A DNA stretch of 64,000 bases from Flaccisagitta enflata (Eukaryota > Chaetognatha > Sagittoidea > Aphragmophora), in contig OZ231126.1 of assembly GCA_965153355.1 (NCBI GenBank), forward strand, positions 108,438,001-108,502,000, read 5' to 3'. Below the pieces are notes generated by a model. The model was not told the origin of the DNA. It saw only the letters and a list, made by a program, of their open reading frames with translations, and made no database searches. Numbering within the stretch: position 1 is the first letter of the stretch; each line of letters opens with the position of its first letter. The position numbers were made by a program, and so were the translations under genes. Of this stretch, positions 1-13,529 are shown piece by piece.

Positions 1-862
1 TATTCCTGTGTATTGGGTTTTCCCAATACTTGTAGTTCATTTTGTTATTTTTCCTATACAATACAATGCTATACAATATTACGAAAAAACTGATCTGAGG
101 AAAGTGAAATATATGAGAGAAAGACTGAAGGAGATGAAGAGGAAGAGGAAAAGCAGCCCTAAGTTTGAGGGAAAACAAAAGAAGTGGAGATGATGAAAGA
201 TAAAAGGAGCAGAGGACAATTTGCTGAGAGTAAAAGTGGGTGAGGGATGAAAAGAGGAAGAGGAAGAAGAATTTATGACAGATAAAGTGGGTAGACAAAG
301 AAGAAGAAAAATCTATGAAGGAAACAATCAGTGGTCAGAAGCTGGAAGGATGAAGAGGAGGAAAATAAAGAATCTATAGGAGAGAGAAAGAAACAGACAG
401 GGAAAGATAATAAGAAACCAAAAATAAAAAAAAAAGAATCAGATCTAGACAAAAAAAAGAAACAAATAAATAAGCGTAAAAGAAAAAAAAGTACTATGGA
501 TAAAGACAGAATAACAAAAAATGAAACATAACTTTTATCAAAAACTTTTATCAATTGACAATTTTTCAGTTATTCCTGTATAACAAAATATCTATATGAT
601 GATTAAAATCATCTTATTTTTTTAAAATCATTAGTATATTATCTAACTATAATCAATTTGATATATATTACTACTTATTACTTATTATCAAAACTATATA
701 GAATCATATATATATTGTATTGTATTATATGCCATGATAATGTATTGTATACAATTTTAATGGATATTGTATTGTATTGGTATTGTATTGTATTGTCCCA
801 ATACTTGAAAGTATTGTATTGGTATTGTATAGTTGACAAAAATGCTATATAGCTCAGGCCTG
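1..862 (-). mobile_element. Non-autonomous TIR element, copy 1 (truncated by window edge)
   Basis: The right end carries GCTCAGGCCTG, the inverted form of the terminus of a second copy at 45800-46744. The two copies match throughout in opposite orientation, including runs of TATTGTATTGGTATTG, the A/G-rich stretch at 110-530 and the cluster at 590-720. No transposase is visible, so this is a MITE-like or deletion derivative. The CAGG-type terminus recalls hAT elements, but the target-site duplication cannot be tested because the other end lies outside the window. It is inserted into the satellite that starts at 863. Short reading frames inside are low-complexity and probably non-coding. Confidence 0.7.
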
Positions 863-2440
863 TTAGTAAGTCCATTTTCACAAAACTGGTGCTCATATTT
901 TTCTTTTTTTTTTCAAAAAAAAAAGGTTAGAAATCAAAAGTCACAAAATATTGAAAAATTTCAAAACTGAATATTTCCAAAACTATCAAATCCAGGCTTT
1001 TGCACTTTGACATGTGTGTTGATGTGGGGCACTAGTCTATTCATGCTAAATTTTGTGATCCTGAAGGTCTTTGAATAGCATATATGCCCCCCAAAAAATT
1101 AAATTTTGGTTATTTTGAGCATTTTTATGAACTTATAAAATGGCACTTATAGGTCATAGAGGTATTCAAAATTTTGCATGAAAAAGCGCTTGAGTCTTGA
1201 GAACTTGTATGCCAAATTTGGTGCAGCCAACTAAAGCCGTTTGGCCGTAGCGTTACAAAATATCCCAGGGTGTCCAAAAATGCAAAATTTTGGGACCTGT
1301 TTTTTCAACTTTGAAATATTTTTCGGCCTGTTTGGGTCATCGTACCCCTCTGAAACTTTGGAATTAATTTTTCACACTTCATATGAATTAGCAAGTCCAT
1401 TTTCACAAAATTGGCACTTATATTTTTCATTTTTTTTCAAAAAAAAGGTAAGAAATCAAGAATCGCAAAATTTTGAAAAATTTCAAAACTGAATATTTCC
1501 AAAACTATTAAACCCAGGCTTTTGAAATTTGACATGTGTGTTGATGTGGGGCACTTGTATATACATGACAAATTTTGTGATCCTGAAGGTCTTAGAATAG
1601 CATATATGCTCAAAAAACCCAAATTTTGGTTATTTTTAGCATTTTTTGGGACTTTTTTGTTAAAAAATGGCACTTTCAGGTCATGGAGGTATTCAAAATT
1701 TTGCATGAAAAAGCGCTAGAGTCTTGAGAACTTGTATGCCAAATTTGGTGCAGCCAACTAAAGCCGTTTGGCCATAGCGTTACAAAATATCCCAGGGTGT
1801 CCAGAAATGCAAAATTTTGGGACCTTTTTTTTCAACTTTGAAATATTTTTCAGCCTCTTAGGGTCATCGTACCCCTCTGAAACTTTGGAATTAGGTTGTT
1901 ACACTTCATATGAATTAGCAAGTCTGTTTTCACAAAATTGGCAAGCATATTTTTCATTTTTTTCTAAAAAATGTCAAAAATCAAAAAATTGCAAAATTTT
2001 GAAAAATTTCAAAACTGAATATTTCCAAAACTATTAGACCCAGGCTTTTGAAATTTGACATGTATGTTGATGTGGGGCACTAGTATATTCATGCCAAATT
2101 TTGTGATCCTGAGGGTCTTGGAATAGCGTATATACCCAAAAAAACCAAATTTTGGTTATTTTGAGCACTTTTGGGACTTTTTTGCCAAAAAATGACACTC
2201 TTAGGTCATGCAGGTATTCAAAATTTTGCATGAAGAAGCGCCTGAGTCTTGAGAACTTGTATGCCAAATTTGGTGCAGCTAACTAAAGCCGTTTGGCCGT
2301 AGCATTACCAAATATCCCAGGGTGTCCAAAAATGCAAATTTTTGGGACTTTTTTTTTCCAACTTTGAAATATTTTTTAGCCTCTTTGGGTCATCGTACCC
2401 CTCTGAAACTCTGGAATTAGGTTGGTGCACTTACTGGAAC
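863..2440. repeat. ~525-bp tandem satellite, about three copies
   Basis: The phrase TTGATGTGGGGCAC recurs near 1018, 1540 and 2068, and CAAATTTGGTGCAGCC recurs near 1214, 1741 and 2262. The period is therefore about 522-527 bp. Copies differ by scattered substitutions and small indels. The first copy is interrupted at its left end by the TIR element. Reading frames in it repeat at the same period and look non-coding. Confidence 0.9.
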
Positions 2441-3004
2441 TTGATTCCCCAAATGGTCACCCAGGTTTCAAGTTTTATCCCCAAAAAATCCTGTTTTTAG
2501 AATGAGGCATAGATTTTGAAATTCAATTTTTAGGTTTTTTGGCCAAAAAATGAGAAAAACATGAAATTTTTTAAAAATTTTTTGATTTTCACGAAAAAAA
2601 TGTTGAAATACATGTCTGCAAAAGATTTCAGAGTTCTAGCTCAAAAATTCAAAATTTTGTGCAAAAAATGAAACATAGCCCTTTTTCAAAAAACAGGCCT
2701 AGACTTTAAACGGCAATATCTCCGCTTCTACCGAACCGATTTGGCTGAAATTTTGCATGCAAGTAAAAAAAACCCATATTTTTCTTCACCTAAAATTTTG
2801 TGGCTTTTCGTTCAAGGGTTTGGCGTCAGCGCTGTTTTGAATTTTTTTTTTTGAAAAAAATGCATTTTTTAGATGGGTACACTCAAAATTTGAAAGTGTA
2901 CCCATCCTAGTCTTGTTCAGCACCAAAAACTGACCCTGTGAACAAATTTCCACGCTTGTTTCCACAAACGCCGAGATTTTTTTGTTCTTTCCCGTTAGAG
3001 CCTG
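2441..3004. other. AT-rich sequence without recognisable gene
   Basis: This stretch is rich in A and T runs. It contains the phrase GATTTGGCTGAAATTTTGCATG, which recurs near 43018, so it probably belongs to a dispersed repeat. I see no gene. Confidence 0.5.
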
Positions 3005-3890
3005 GACTATAAAGGGAAAAACAAGGGAAGAAGAGAGAAACAAGAGCCATATTGATGTATGGAAAGACATGGGAAGAACGGAAAAACATTACCCATATTC
3101 ATATAGGGAATGGCAAGGGAAGAACTAAAAAACATTACCCATATTTGTATAGGGAAAAACAAGGGAAGAACAGAGAAACAAGAGCCATATTGATATAGAG
3201 AAAGATATGGGAAGAACAGAAAAACATTACCCATATACATATACGGAAAGATAAGGGAAGAACTGAAAAAACATTACCCATATTCATGGTGGGAAAGACA
3301 AGGGAAGGACAGAGAAACAAAAGCCATGTTCTTATAGGGATAGACAAGAGAAGAACTGGAAAACATTACCCATATTTATATCGTGAAAGACAAGGAAAGT
3401 GTTAAAAAACATTACCCCTATATATATAGGGAAAGACAAGGGAAGAACTGAAAAACATTACCCATATTTGTGTAGAGAAAGACAAGGGAGGAACGGCGAA
3501 ACAAAAGCCTTATTGATGTAGGGAAAGAAAAGGGAAGAACTGAAAAATATTACCCATGTTTATATAGGGAAAGATAAGGAAAGTGTTGAAAAACATTACT
3601 TCTATATATATAGGGAAAGACAAGGGAAGAATAGAAAAAATTACCCATATTAACATAGGGAAAGACAAGGGAAGAACAGAAAAACATTACCCATATTCAC
3701 ATAGGGAAAGACAAGGGAAGAATAGAAAAACATTACCCATATTCATATAGGGAAAGACAAGAGGGAACAGAGAAACAAAAGCCATTTTCATATGGGGAAA
3801 GACAAGGGAAGGACAAAGAAACAGAAACCGTTTTCATATAGGGTTAGACAAGGGAAGGACAAGGGAAAGACAGTGAAAAACAAAACCCTA
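3005..3890. repeat. ~46-48-bp minisatellite
   Basis: The core GGGAAAGACAAGGGAAGAAC followed by ACATTACCCATATT recurs about every 47 bp, giving close to twenty units. A variant unit ending in GAGAAACAAGAGCCATATTG is interspersed among them. The array decays into a purine tract at about 3900-3965. Confidence 0.9.
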
Positions 3891-5360
<1,470 letters not shown>

Positions 5361-8300
5361 TTACTCAATGGTCTTTCTCTTCTTCATTTTGCATCTCTTA
5401 GGCTGTGGTTCAATTGGCATCATATCCTCAGTTGATTCCTCTTGCTCGGCTGCTTCATTTACCAAATTTTCCTCCAATTTATCAATAATCTTCCTCTTCT
5501 TCCTTTTGCATTTTATGGGTTGTGACTCAATTGACTCGACATCCTCCGATGATTCTTTTTGTACTGCTGCTTCATTCCTCCATTTCTCCTGTTTGTCTAT
5601 CAACTCGCCTAGAGTGGTCTCGATGACGATTCTCTTTGGTTTCTCGATAGGATAAGCTAAAGATTTTGCGACTATCCGGCAATCTTGGACTCTTTCCTCT
5701 TTTTTCAAAATTCCTCTCTTATCTTTTTCTATGTTGTAAAGATTGGTCTCTGCTTTAGTGAGCGCTTGTCTTAAGTAGTCAACTTCTTTGTAAGCTTATT
5801 TCTGCTTGGTAGAGATGTCTTTCCTATTTTTGTTTAGATTGTATTTACCAAATCTTCTAATGCTGGCGATGCCTCGTTCCGTGATGACTCGTCAAGCATC
5901 ATTCTTCCTTCGAATGTTTTCTAATTCCTCTCGACGGGCTTCCTCCTTTTCAATCCACTTGAGCGCCTCACGCTTGTTGAGTTGATGTCCTCTACCTTGT
6001 TGGTTACGCGACAGTCGGAACATTCTGACGTTGCCAAATTTTTGAGTCTGAGGAGATTGAGGAGAGGTAGAAATATTAGCGGAATGAAGTAAGATGGCAT
6101 AATATTTAAAGCATTTTGAGAGACTGGGTTTGATTGCTACAACCGTGTCAATGTCAGCTCTTACATCAGCAACGGCGTTTTCCCTCTCGATGGGTTTCAG
6201 CTTGCTGAAGTAAAAGAGACCGATTCTTTTCCTTTCCCTCTCAACCAATTCCTCAAGGGCGTTCTTGTCACCACCACCGCCGTTGATGAAGATGCGGGTG
6301 ATGATGTTCTGAAAGTGGTAAAGTAATCCTTCAGAAACCCTTACTGTGTCTTTCGAGAGGATATATTCCATGTAATTATCAGCGTTGCATTCACTTACTC
6401 AATTTTGAGCACAACGAGCCATCAGATCCGTCATCCCTTCCACTTGGTCCTTCTTTGCAACGCCTTTTACCGACCACGAGAAATTGAGTCGCTCCCCAAT
6501 CCCGTCGTCCGCGACCCACATTTTTGCTAACGCTTCAATTTCTTCCTGCGTCGCCGGATGCTGTACGACGTCATGGATGTCGACCTTATAGAGGAAGGGC
6601 AACTTCTTCATCTCCTCCCTTGACGGCTCCACTTCCTCCCGCGGTAAAACTCTGTCTTTAAGCAGTTCATCTCCGCCTGAATCTCCTCATTCAACTCCGA
6701 GTCGACATCCTCCATCAATTCCAAACGATCCTTTTTCAGTTGTTCCACCGCTTTCTCTCTTTCCCTCCTTGGCTTTTCCACCTTCTCCTTGATCCTGTAC
6801 CACTCCTCCTTCAACTCCTCTGTCCACTGCTTGTAATGGGTAATGTTCTTTGTGAGTAAAAATTCGTCAAGTAAATCGTCCAGCATCTCCTTTTCCTCCG
6901 TCAAAATCTCCACCATCAACGCGTCCCTTGCTCTCTCGTCCGCTGCCTCCTGCGCAATCCGCATCTTTCTCTCTCCCAGCCACAAATCCCTGTTGTCGAT
7001 GTTTCTCTCCTCCGGTTCTCTCTCCTCAAATCTTCTGGCCATATCATCCTCCTTCTTCTTCTTCTCTTCTTCCTTCTTCTTCTTTTCCTCCTCCTTCCTC
7101 TTGTTCCTCCTTTCTCTATCCTTCGCATTTAACTCAATCTTCTTCTTCATCACCTCGTATCTCTCCTTATAGTAATGCTCCTTCCAATACGCCTCCTGCT
7201 TCAAATCCACAACTCCTTCCCGCGCTCTGGACGTTGCACTAAGGGCCACGGAATGCGCTAGATGGCTCCTTGGGTATTTGGGTGAAAATTTTCATCACTG
7301 CTATATGGCTCAAACTAAGAAGAATGGTCATGGTAGCATTTGAGCATACATTACCGGTCTATATGACAGGTTTTATGGCTATTTAGAGTGAAAAAAGGCG
7401 ACCTAAATCGACATTACTTCGAAAAATGCTACATTTCAAGAAAAATCAAAGAATTTTTTGGATTATCTGTTAAGATTACTAAAAGCTCATGATATCTTCA
7501 ATATTGGATTGGATTCCTTCATTAATGTTTAAATGTCTGGAAAAATTTAAAAAATCATTATTTTTCACATTTTTAGCACTATTAAATTAGTCTACTATTA
7601 ATACATATTTAACCTAATTTGCATGCTTTTTTTACCCTATAAATATAAAAAATCGCACAAGGACGCACAATGAGCCACCTATGCCAAAATGTAGTTCAAG
7701 GGGTCCTGAATCCAGAATGCTATGGCTCAAGCGGGCCTTCGACGTCCAAATTGCGATTTTCTTGGCCTAAAATGGACAAGTAATAATGTGGATAAAAGTA
7801 AAAATCTATATTTGATTGGAAGAAAAATGAGCAAAATGAGCTAAATGAGCAAAAAAATGATTTTTTTTGAGCACCTTATTAAGGATTCTTATTGAACAAA
7901 GACAAAAATTTGATTGATTTGGTCAAAACATTAGACAATTTAAATACTAAATGTAAGAGAGTTTAGCAGTATTTTTCACTTTATTTTCTCAAATTTTTCT
8001 TCTTTTGTACTCTAGGCTCATAAAGCTCTTAATCCAATAGAAATGAGTCAATATTGGATATAAATAGTTTCATAACATCTGAAAATACGCAGAAAAATGT
8101 TTTTTACTCTGTATATTTCATAAGGAACAATGTAATGGAAAAAATATAATGTTAATCCCCAATGAGCCACCTAGCGCACGATGCAGCCCACAGTGCGTTG
8201 GTTGGCCGATGTTGTTGGCCGCGCATCGCATCTTCTTGGCATAATTCTTTCGGCGGCGGGCGTTGCGCGATTTGCCGTGGTACAAACCTTTCGCCGCTTC

Positions 8301-9239
8301 TTCCTCCTTCTCCGCCAGCACTTCCAGGTCGATGGTAGCCGGATCCACCACTTCCCACGTTTCAATCCTATTCTTCACCGTTGACGCATCCGAATTCCAC
8401 TCCTCCACTTCCTTGGCCGCCACCACTGTACACGTAGACTCCGCATCGCTGTCCTCTCCTTCCAATTCCTTCACCAAATCATCTTCCGCCTCCGGGTGCA
8501 ACACCAACATATCCTCCAACTCTTTTGCCGCTTCCTCGATTTCCTCCAATCTGCCAGGAAATTCCTCTTCCGGCTCCAACAACCCTTCTCTTTCCATCAA
8601 CCTCTTCTTCCTCTTTTCGTGTAACCGGTAGCCGAGTCGCTTCGCCGCCTCCTCCCCTATCACTTCGGCATACATGTCCAATTTGTTTTGCTCCTCCTCC
8701 AACGTTCTTCCTCCTTCCAACATCTCCAGTCGCACCAGTTTGTCAATTTGATTCTCCACTCCTTTTCTTTTGTCCCTCGCTTCAGTCAAGAGTTCCTCCG
8801 TTGTCTTCCTGTTCACCATGTCTTTGTATTCTTGCACCCTTTGTTCCATCATATTCCTCGTTTTGTCCATCCTCCTTGCTCTTGCCTCGCTGACCGGCCC
8901 GCACACTGCTTCCTCTCCTCCCAATGCTGACGCCACTTCCACTTCTCCTTGACTATCTGCCGCAAAAAACACCCTCCTCCTCATACTTGGTCTGGCCGCT
9001 TCCTCCTCTTCTCCTCCTCCTTCAGCTGACGCCAACCTTCTTACTGTGACTCCCCGGGCCTGTGGGGGGCACGCATCCCCCCATTTCAGAAGCGTGGCAA
9101 CCAGTCCTGGGGTCACTCTCCTCCCCACTACCTTCTGCCAACAATCAGCTTCCTGCCCACATAGCCATGACAAAACCGACAACGACGACAATGACTTTAA
9201 CACTACTGCTGACAATAATAACCACGTCGACAACAACAC
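5361..9239 (-). pseudogene. Broken long ORF for a highly charged coiled-coil protein, unknown family
   Basis: Five minus-strand frames (9239-8118, 7249-6608, 6632-6399, 6371-5892, 5708-5361) join into about 985 codons. Removing the TIR element at 7259-8173 restores the frame exactly. One indel near 6685 changes frame. The remaining breaks are in-frame TGA at 6399, TGA at 5892 and TAA at 5796, with coding-like sequence continuing in the same frame after each. The product is very rich in Glu, Lys and Arg, with heptad-like stretches (KEEEKKKKEEEKKKKED near 7050). Its C-terminal part has two copies of an E-S/T-x-E-D ... C-K-x-K-K-R-K block, which resembles a nuclear localisation signal. Absence of introns suggests a retrogene or transposon ORF such as a gag-like protein. 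Composition is GC-richer than the flanks. The true start is uncertain, since the first ~100 residues are hydrophobic and low-complexity. I recognise no enzyme motif. Confidence 0.6.
7259..8173. mobile_element. 915-bp non-autonomous TIR element inside the coiled-coil ORF
   Basis: The ends are TAGATGGCTCCTTGGGTATT and the complement of TAGGTGGCTCATTGGGGATT, a near-perfect inverted repeat. The flanks carry GCGC on both sides (7255-7258 and 8174-8177). Dropping the element and one GCGC restores the host frame (His-Arg-Ala-His-Ser-Val-Ala). The interior is strongly AT-rich, unlike the host ORF, and encodes nothing recognisable. The family is not assigned; a 4-bp duplication is inferred from the flanks. 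Confidence 0.8.
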
Positions 9240-9420
9240 AAACGCCGACTAAGACAACACCGACGCCGACTAAGACAACACCGACACTTACTACGTAGCT
9301 GCTGACGATGACGACGCTGACACCGACTACGTGACTGCCGACTACACAACTGCTGACAATGACGACGCCGACTATAAATTTACAACACGACGAAGACACC
9401 ACTTCCGACTGACCGACTGA
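9150..9420. repeat. Degenerate GAC/CCGACTAAGACAACA minisatellite
   Basis: Trinucleotide-like GAC, AAC and ACGCCGACTAAGACAACACC units are repeated with substitutions. The resulting Thr-rich or Val-rich frames are not convincing proteins. Confidence 0.7.
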
Positions 9421-10842
9421 CACGCCGACAGATTAAATACTACACGACAATAAGGATACTTTTCCAACCACGACCGATTCGACAAACCGACAATAATGAT
9501 AATAATGACGATGACTGATGACTGATGATGACGCCAAGGCCGACAAATGTTCGAAGCACTAGTACTGCGACTGTGAAATTTTTGCAAGTGACAACATGAA
9601 AGCATGGAATTGATGAGATATATACAGAATCAGTGTGATTGTCACTGGCAGAATCAATTAATAGCGAATCCAGTACAATTGTGTAACTGGGCAATAAGAC
9701 ATATGTTTCGTGATAGTAATTGTTAAATACGTTGGACGATAGGCCTCGACTTTGATAATGAATGAATGTTAAGTTTGAGAAGATTGTAATTTTTTTTAGA
9801 CGAACGCTCGAGCAATGGTATGATAGCTCATATGAGATTTCTATGACTATGTCATAATTCAGCACGATGATCAGAGATTTTATGAGTGTGAGCCTACACT
9901 CATAAAAAAATGAAAATTATATTTGTTGATATTAGAATTTTTGGTTCCAAAGTTATATTTTTTATTATTATATTCCGGTTATATAAATGTTATATATGGT
10001 TATATCGATGTTATACAAGTTATACAGGCGAAAATGGCGAAAAAAATCCCAAATTATACCGATTAGTTTGATTATACCTAAGTCACAGTGCAAACGAAGA
10101 CGAAATTTGACCAGTCAAAGGGTGATAAAAATGAAGTTTGCATATTCATGAATTTTTTTTTACCATTCTATAAAATAGTCTATGGGGTGTTAAAATATAA
10201 AAAATCAATGCAAAATCTTTTTTCGTTAGAGCGCTGTATCAAAAAATGTTATTTAAAAAAATTGTAAAATTAAGGCTAACTTCAAATGCAATTTTTGGTG
10301 TTTTAAGCGCTTCCATTTTGACGAAATTTGACATGGAGGTAGTACTTGATGTGAAGTACCTCCAGTTAAATTTTCGTCCAAATTGGTCTACTTTAAAGGG
10401 GGTAACAACAGCATTTTCCATTAACATTACAAAAAAACATGTTTTTTTTCTTAATTTAGGTACCTGCAAATTATCACACAATAATTTTTTTTTCTATACA
10501 ACTTTTTTAGGGTCCATTTGATGTGCATGCCAAGTGTCAGGGCTATAAATCAACTTTTAGAAAGCTTGTAGAGTGAAAAGAAGCTTAGAATTAGCAAATT
10601 TTGCAATTTTTGGTTAACAGCCCTTAAATGAATTATTATATGACACCCAAAAATGCCTTCCAGGGTCATCATCATTTTACAGGCATCACCAACAGACCCT
10701 TTAAGGAATTTTGGCCTATGGTTAATAGGTCCCTGCAGTGCCATATCAAAATATACAAAATTATGTTCCAAGAACATCAAAAAACTTTCCTCAATTGACA
10801 TTGGTCATAAGAGTAGAAAAAACGAGCCCGAACGGGCAACTC
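9421..10842. other. AT-rich intergenic with a short dispersed-repeat match
   Basis: Bases 9893-9962 match, in inverted orientation, 24650-24720 and 30600-30670 (TACACTCATAAAAAAATGAA and onward, about 70 bp). This is probably one end of a dispersed element. A small palindrome, ATGAGTGT...ACACTCAT, sits at its edge. No gene was seen in the rest. Confidence 0.5.
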
Positions 10843-10957
10843 GATGCGTCATCAGCGCGATATTAGAGGAAGCGTAACGGACATACCTAAGGACCGACAG
10901 ACTGACAGACCAACGGACGGACAGACAGTCCCTCTTATAGAGATGCGATGACGCATC
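10843..10957. repeat. Hairpin repeat with GGAC-type core
   Basis: GATGCGTCATC (10843-10853) and its complement GATGACGCATC (10947-10957) enclose a stretch of CAGACTGACAGACC and GGACGGACAGACAG type. Similar GGAC/GTCC cores recur near 12230, 27662, 33609, 37443 and 62432. Confidence 0.6.
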
Positions 10958-11100
10958 TTAATAGAGTGAAAAGGGTAGAGGCATAAGTATTTGCAGAATG
11001 GAGAAACCGGACAATAAGCAAAAGTTCTTCTAATCAAACCATAACGCTAACACGACATGGGGATATGAATTCTAAGACCTTCACCGTTTTCCTTTTGAGT

Positions 11101-12085
11101 TATGAGTGGAAAAATTGCCATTAGGAAGAAAAAATTTCATTATTTCTCGTTTGATTTTGAAAATGTGTAAAAAAATGCATTTTCAGGTCTTTTTTGGCCA
11201 TTTTTGGGTTCTTATCGGCCCCCAAACGCTCCCACTGGCCATTTACTGGTCTAAATCACTTCTAGAACTTATCACTGTATGAACCAGTAAAAAAAATTGG
11301 GTTGATTTGCCTAATTAATCAACTTTTTTTTAATTTTGAAGCGTTTTGGTCGTTTTTGGTCATTATTCTAACCTCCACGGGGCCTGTTTTTAATTCTAGG
11401 GTTGAATTTTTTGCAGGTATCAGCCCCTTGCACTCCACTCAGCCTATATGAGTGGAAAAATTGCCATTAGGAGGAAAAATTTTATTATTTTTCATTTGAT
11501 TTAAAAATGTGTAAAAAAAGCATTTTCAGGTCTTTTTTGGCCATTTTTGGGTTCTTATTGTCCCCCAAACGCACCCACTGGCCACTTATTGGTCTAAATC
11601 ACTTCTAGAACTTACCACTGTATGAACCAGTAAAAAAAATTGGGTTGATTTGCCTAATTAATCATTTCTTTTAAATTTTGAAGCATGTTTGTCAATTTTG
11701 GTCATTTTTGGTCATTATTTTGACCTCTACAGGGCCTGTTTTTAATTCCAGGGTCGAATTTTTTGCAGTTATCAGCCCCTTGCACTCCACTCAGCCTATA
11801 TGAGTGGAAAAATTGCCCTGAGGAGGAAAAATCTTCATTATTTTTCATTAATTTTTGAGCATGCTTGAAACAGTTCATTTTTAGGTCTTTTTTTGGCCAT
11901 TTTTGGGTTCCTAACAGCCCCTTATCCCATCCACTGGCCATTTCTTGGCTTAGACCAATTCTATAAGTTACATCTATGTAAACCAGAGAAAAAAATTGGA
12001 TTAATTTGCCAAAATAATCAATTTTTTTTAAATTTTTAAGTATTTTTGTCATTTTTGGTTATTTTTGGTCATTTTTTCAACCTTC
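11101..12085. repeat. ~350-bp tandem repeat, three copies
   Basis: TATGAGTGGAAAAATTGCC begins units at about 11101, 11446 and 11799. Each unit continues through a TTTTTGGCCATTTTTGGGTTC block and a CACTGGCCA block. The third unit is more diverged. Confidence 0.9.
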
Positions 12086-12099
12086 ACAGAGGTGGTGGT

Positions 12100-12420
12100 A
12101 CTCGTAGGGGCCTCTGGGTGCCCAACTATGGAGCCCGGGGCCTTTCCCTAACTATACCACAACTCTAATTTTACAGCCAGCCCCATCAGAGACCATAGCC
12201 CTGATCTGAAACACCCCAATAAGAGGCTTTGTCTGTCGGTCCGTTGGTCCATTGGTCCATTGGTCCGTCCGTCCGTCAGCATGAGTCGAAAAGTGGAAAA
12301 ACGCGCATATCCACCCCTGCCCACCCGTCCGCAACTGGTGGCTGTGTATCAGGCCTTGCTCCTATTTTCATTCATCTTCCGTTTTTGTTTCGCGAAAAAC
12401 ATTTCCAGCGTCATGCAAAT
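12100..12420. repeat. Dispersed repeat with GTCC-rich core
   Basis: The order is CTGTCGGTCCGTTGGTCC, then GAAAAGTGGAAAAACG, then CCCCTGCCCACCCGTCC. It is shared with 27660-27835 and 33607-33780, and partly with 37443-37500. It appears to be a member of the family embedded in the long inverted repeat. Confidence 0.65.
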
Positions 12421-12449
12421 TAGGATAAGAGGCAACATTTCTGTTTGTC

Positions 12450-12503
12450 TATTAGTATCTAGTATCTAGTATCTAGTATCTAGTATCTAGTATCTAGTAG
12501 CTA
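12450..12503. repeat. (TAGTATC)n microsatellite
   Basis: About seven perfect copies of a 7-bp unit. Confidence 0.95.
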
Positions 12504-12722
12504 CGAAGCAGGATCTTGACTAGGATTACCTCAACTTTCATTTGATCCCCTTTCACTCAGATTCACCATCCTCATCGGGCGTAAGTCAGAACAGAAGCTA
12601 GATCGAAACGCTTCACTGCTATGAAAGTTGGACAACATTACTACTCAACCCTACTTTAATAAAGGATGAGAGCCTTTGGAGCTCTCTCTCCTGCGTTTAT
12701 GCGATCACGGACATGCGCGCAT

Positions 12723-12725
<3 letters not shown>

Positions 12726-12772
<47 letters not shown>

Positions 12773-12807
12773 TCACTCACTCACTCACTCACTCACTCAC
12801 TCACTCA

Positions 12808-12869
<62 letters not shown>
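12726..12869. repeat. (CA)n-(TCAC)n-(CA)n microsatellite
   Basis: Pure CA flanks a run of about eleven TCAC units. Confidence 0.97.
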
Positions 12870-12872
<3 letters not shown>

Positions 12873-13030
12873 AGTTAGAACAATCGTTCGTTCTTTCGTT
12901 CGATTATTCACTCATCCATTCATGCATTCTCACATGTAAACTAGAGTTGTTCACGTTGTCATCCAGTCAGGGACAAACATTTCGTGTCAAATGCCTTTTG
13001 GACAATGACTGAAACATTGAAGCGGAACAG

Positions 13031-13035
<5 letters not shown>

Positions 13036-13090
<55 letters not shown>
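13036..13090. repeat. (GA)n microsatellite
   Basis: An uninterrupted GA run of about 55 bp. Confidence 0.97.
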
Positions 13091-13092
<2 letters not shown>

Positions 13093-13225
13093 ATTTCATG
13101 AACAAGTTTTACGGTGAATCTGGCCTTACGTTAAGATAAACCCTGGCTTAAACTTGGTATCTGCATTGTTCCAGTCCAGCGAACCATCTTTTATTCTGGC
13201 CATCAGTATTATTGAATCTCTATCT

Positions 13226-13228
<3 letters not shown>

Positions 13229-13282
<54 letters not shown>

Positions 13283-13369
13283 TTCTTCCCCACGTTGTTT
13301 CATTTCTTCTTCTTCTTCTTCTTCTTCTTCTTCTTCTTCTTCTTCTTCTTCTTCTTCTTCTTCTTCTTC

Positions 13370-13449
<80 letters not shown>
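13229..13449. repeat. (TC)n-(TTC)n-(TC)n microsatellite
   Basis: TC 13229-13276, a short unique spacer, TTC 13305-13371, then TC to 13449. Confidence 0.97.
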
Positions 13450-13452
<3 letters not shown>

Positions 13453-13529
13453 GTTCTTTTCCGAATAGTCAGGGAGCTTAATGGCAGATTGGTTTGAAAA
13501 TTTTAATAATAATGATTTCATTGATATGA

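Noticed and set aside
5892-6401. Alternative genetic code with UGA as a sense codon
   Set aside because: In-frame UGA occurs in several ORFs (6399, 5892, 47664, 61798), but these also contain frameshifts or a UAA, and intact genes here end normally. Ordinary decay explains them, except possibly the gag/pol site.
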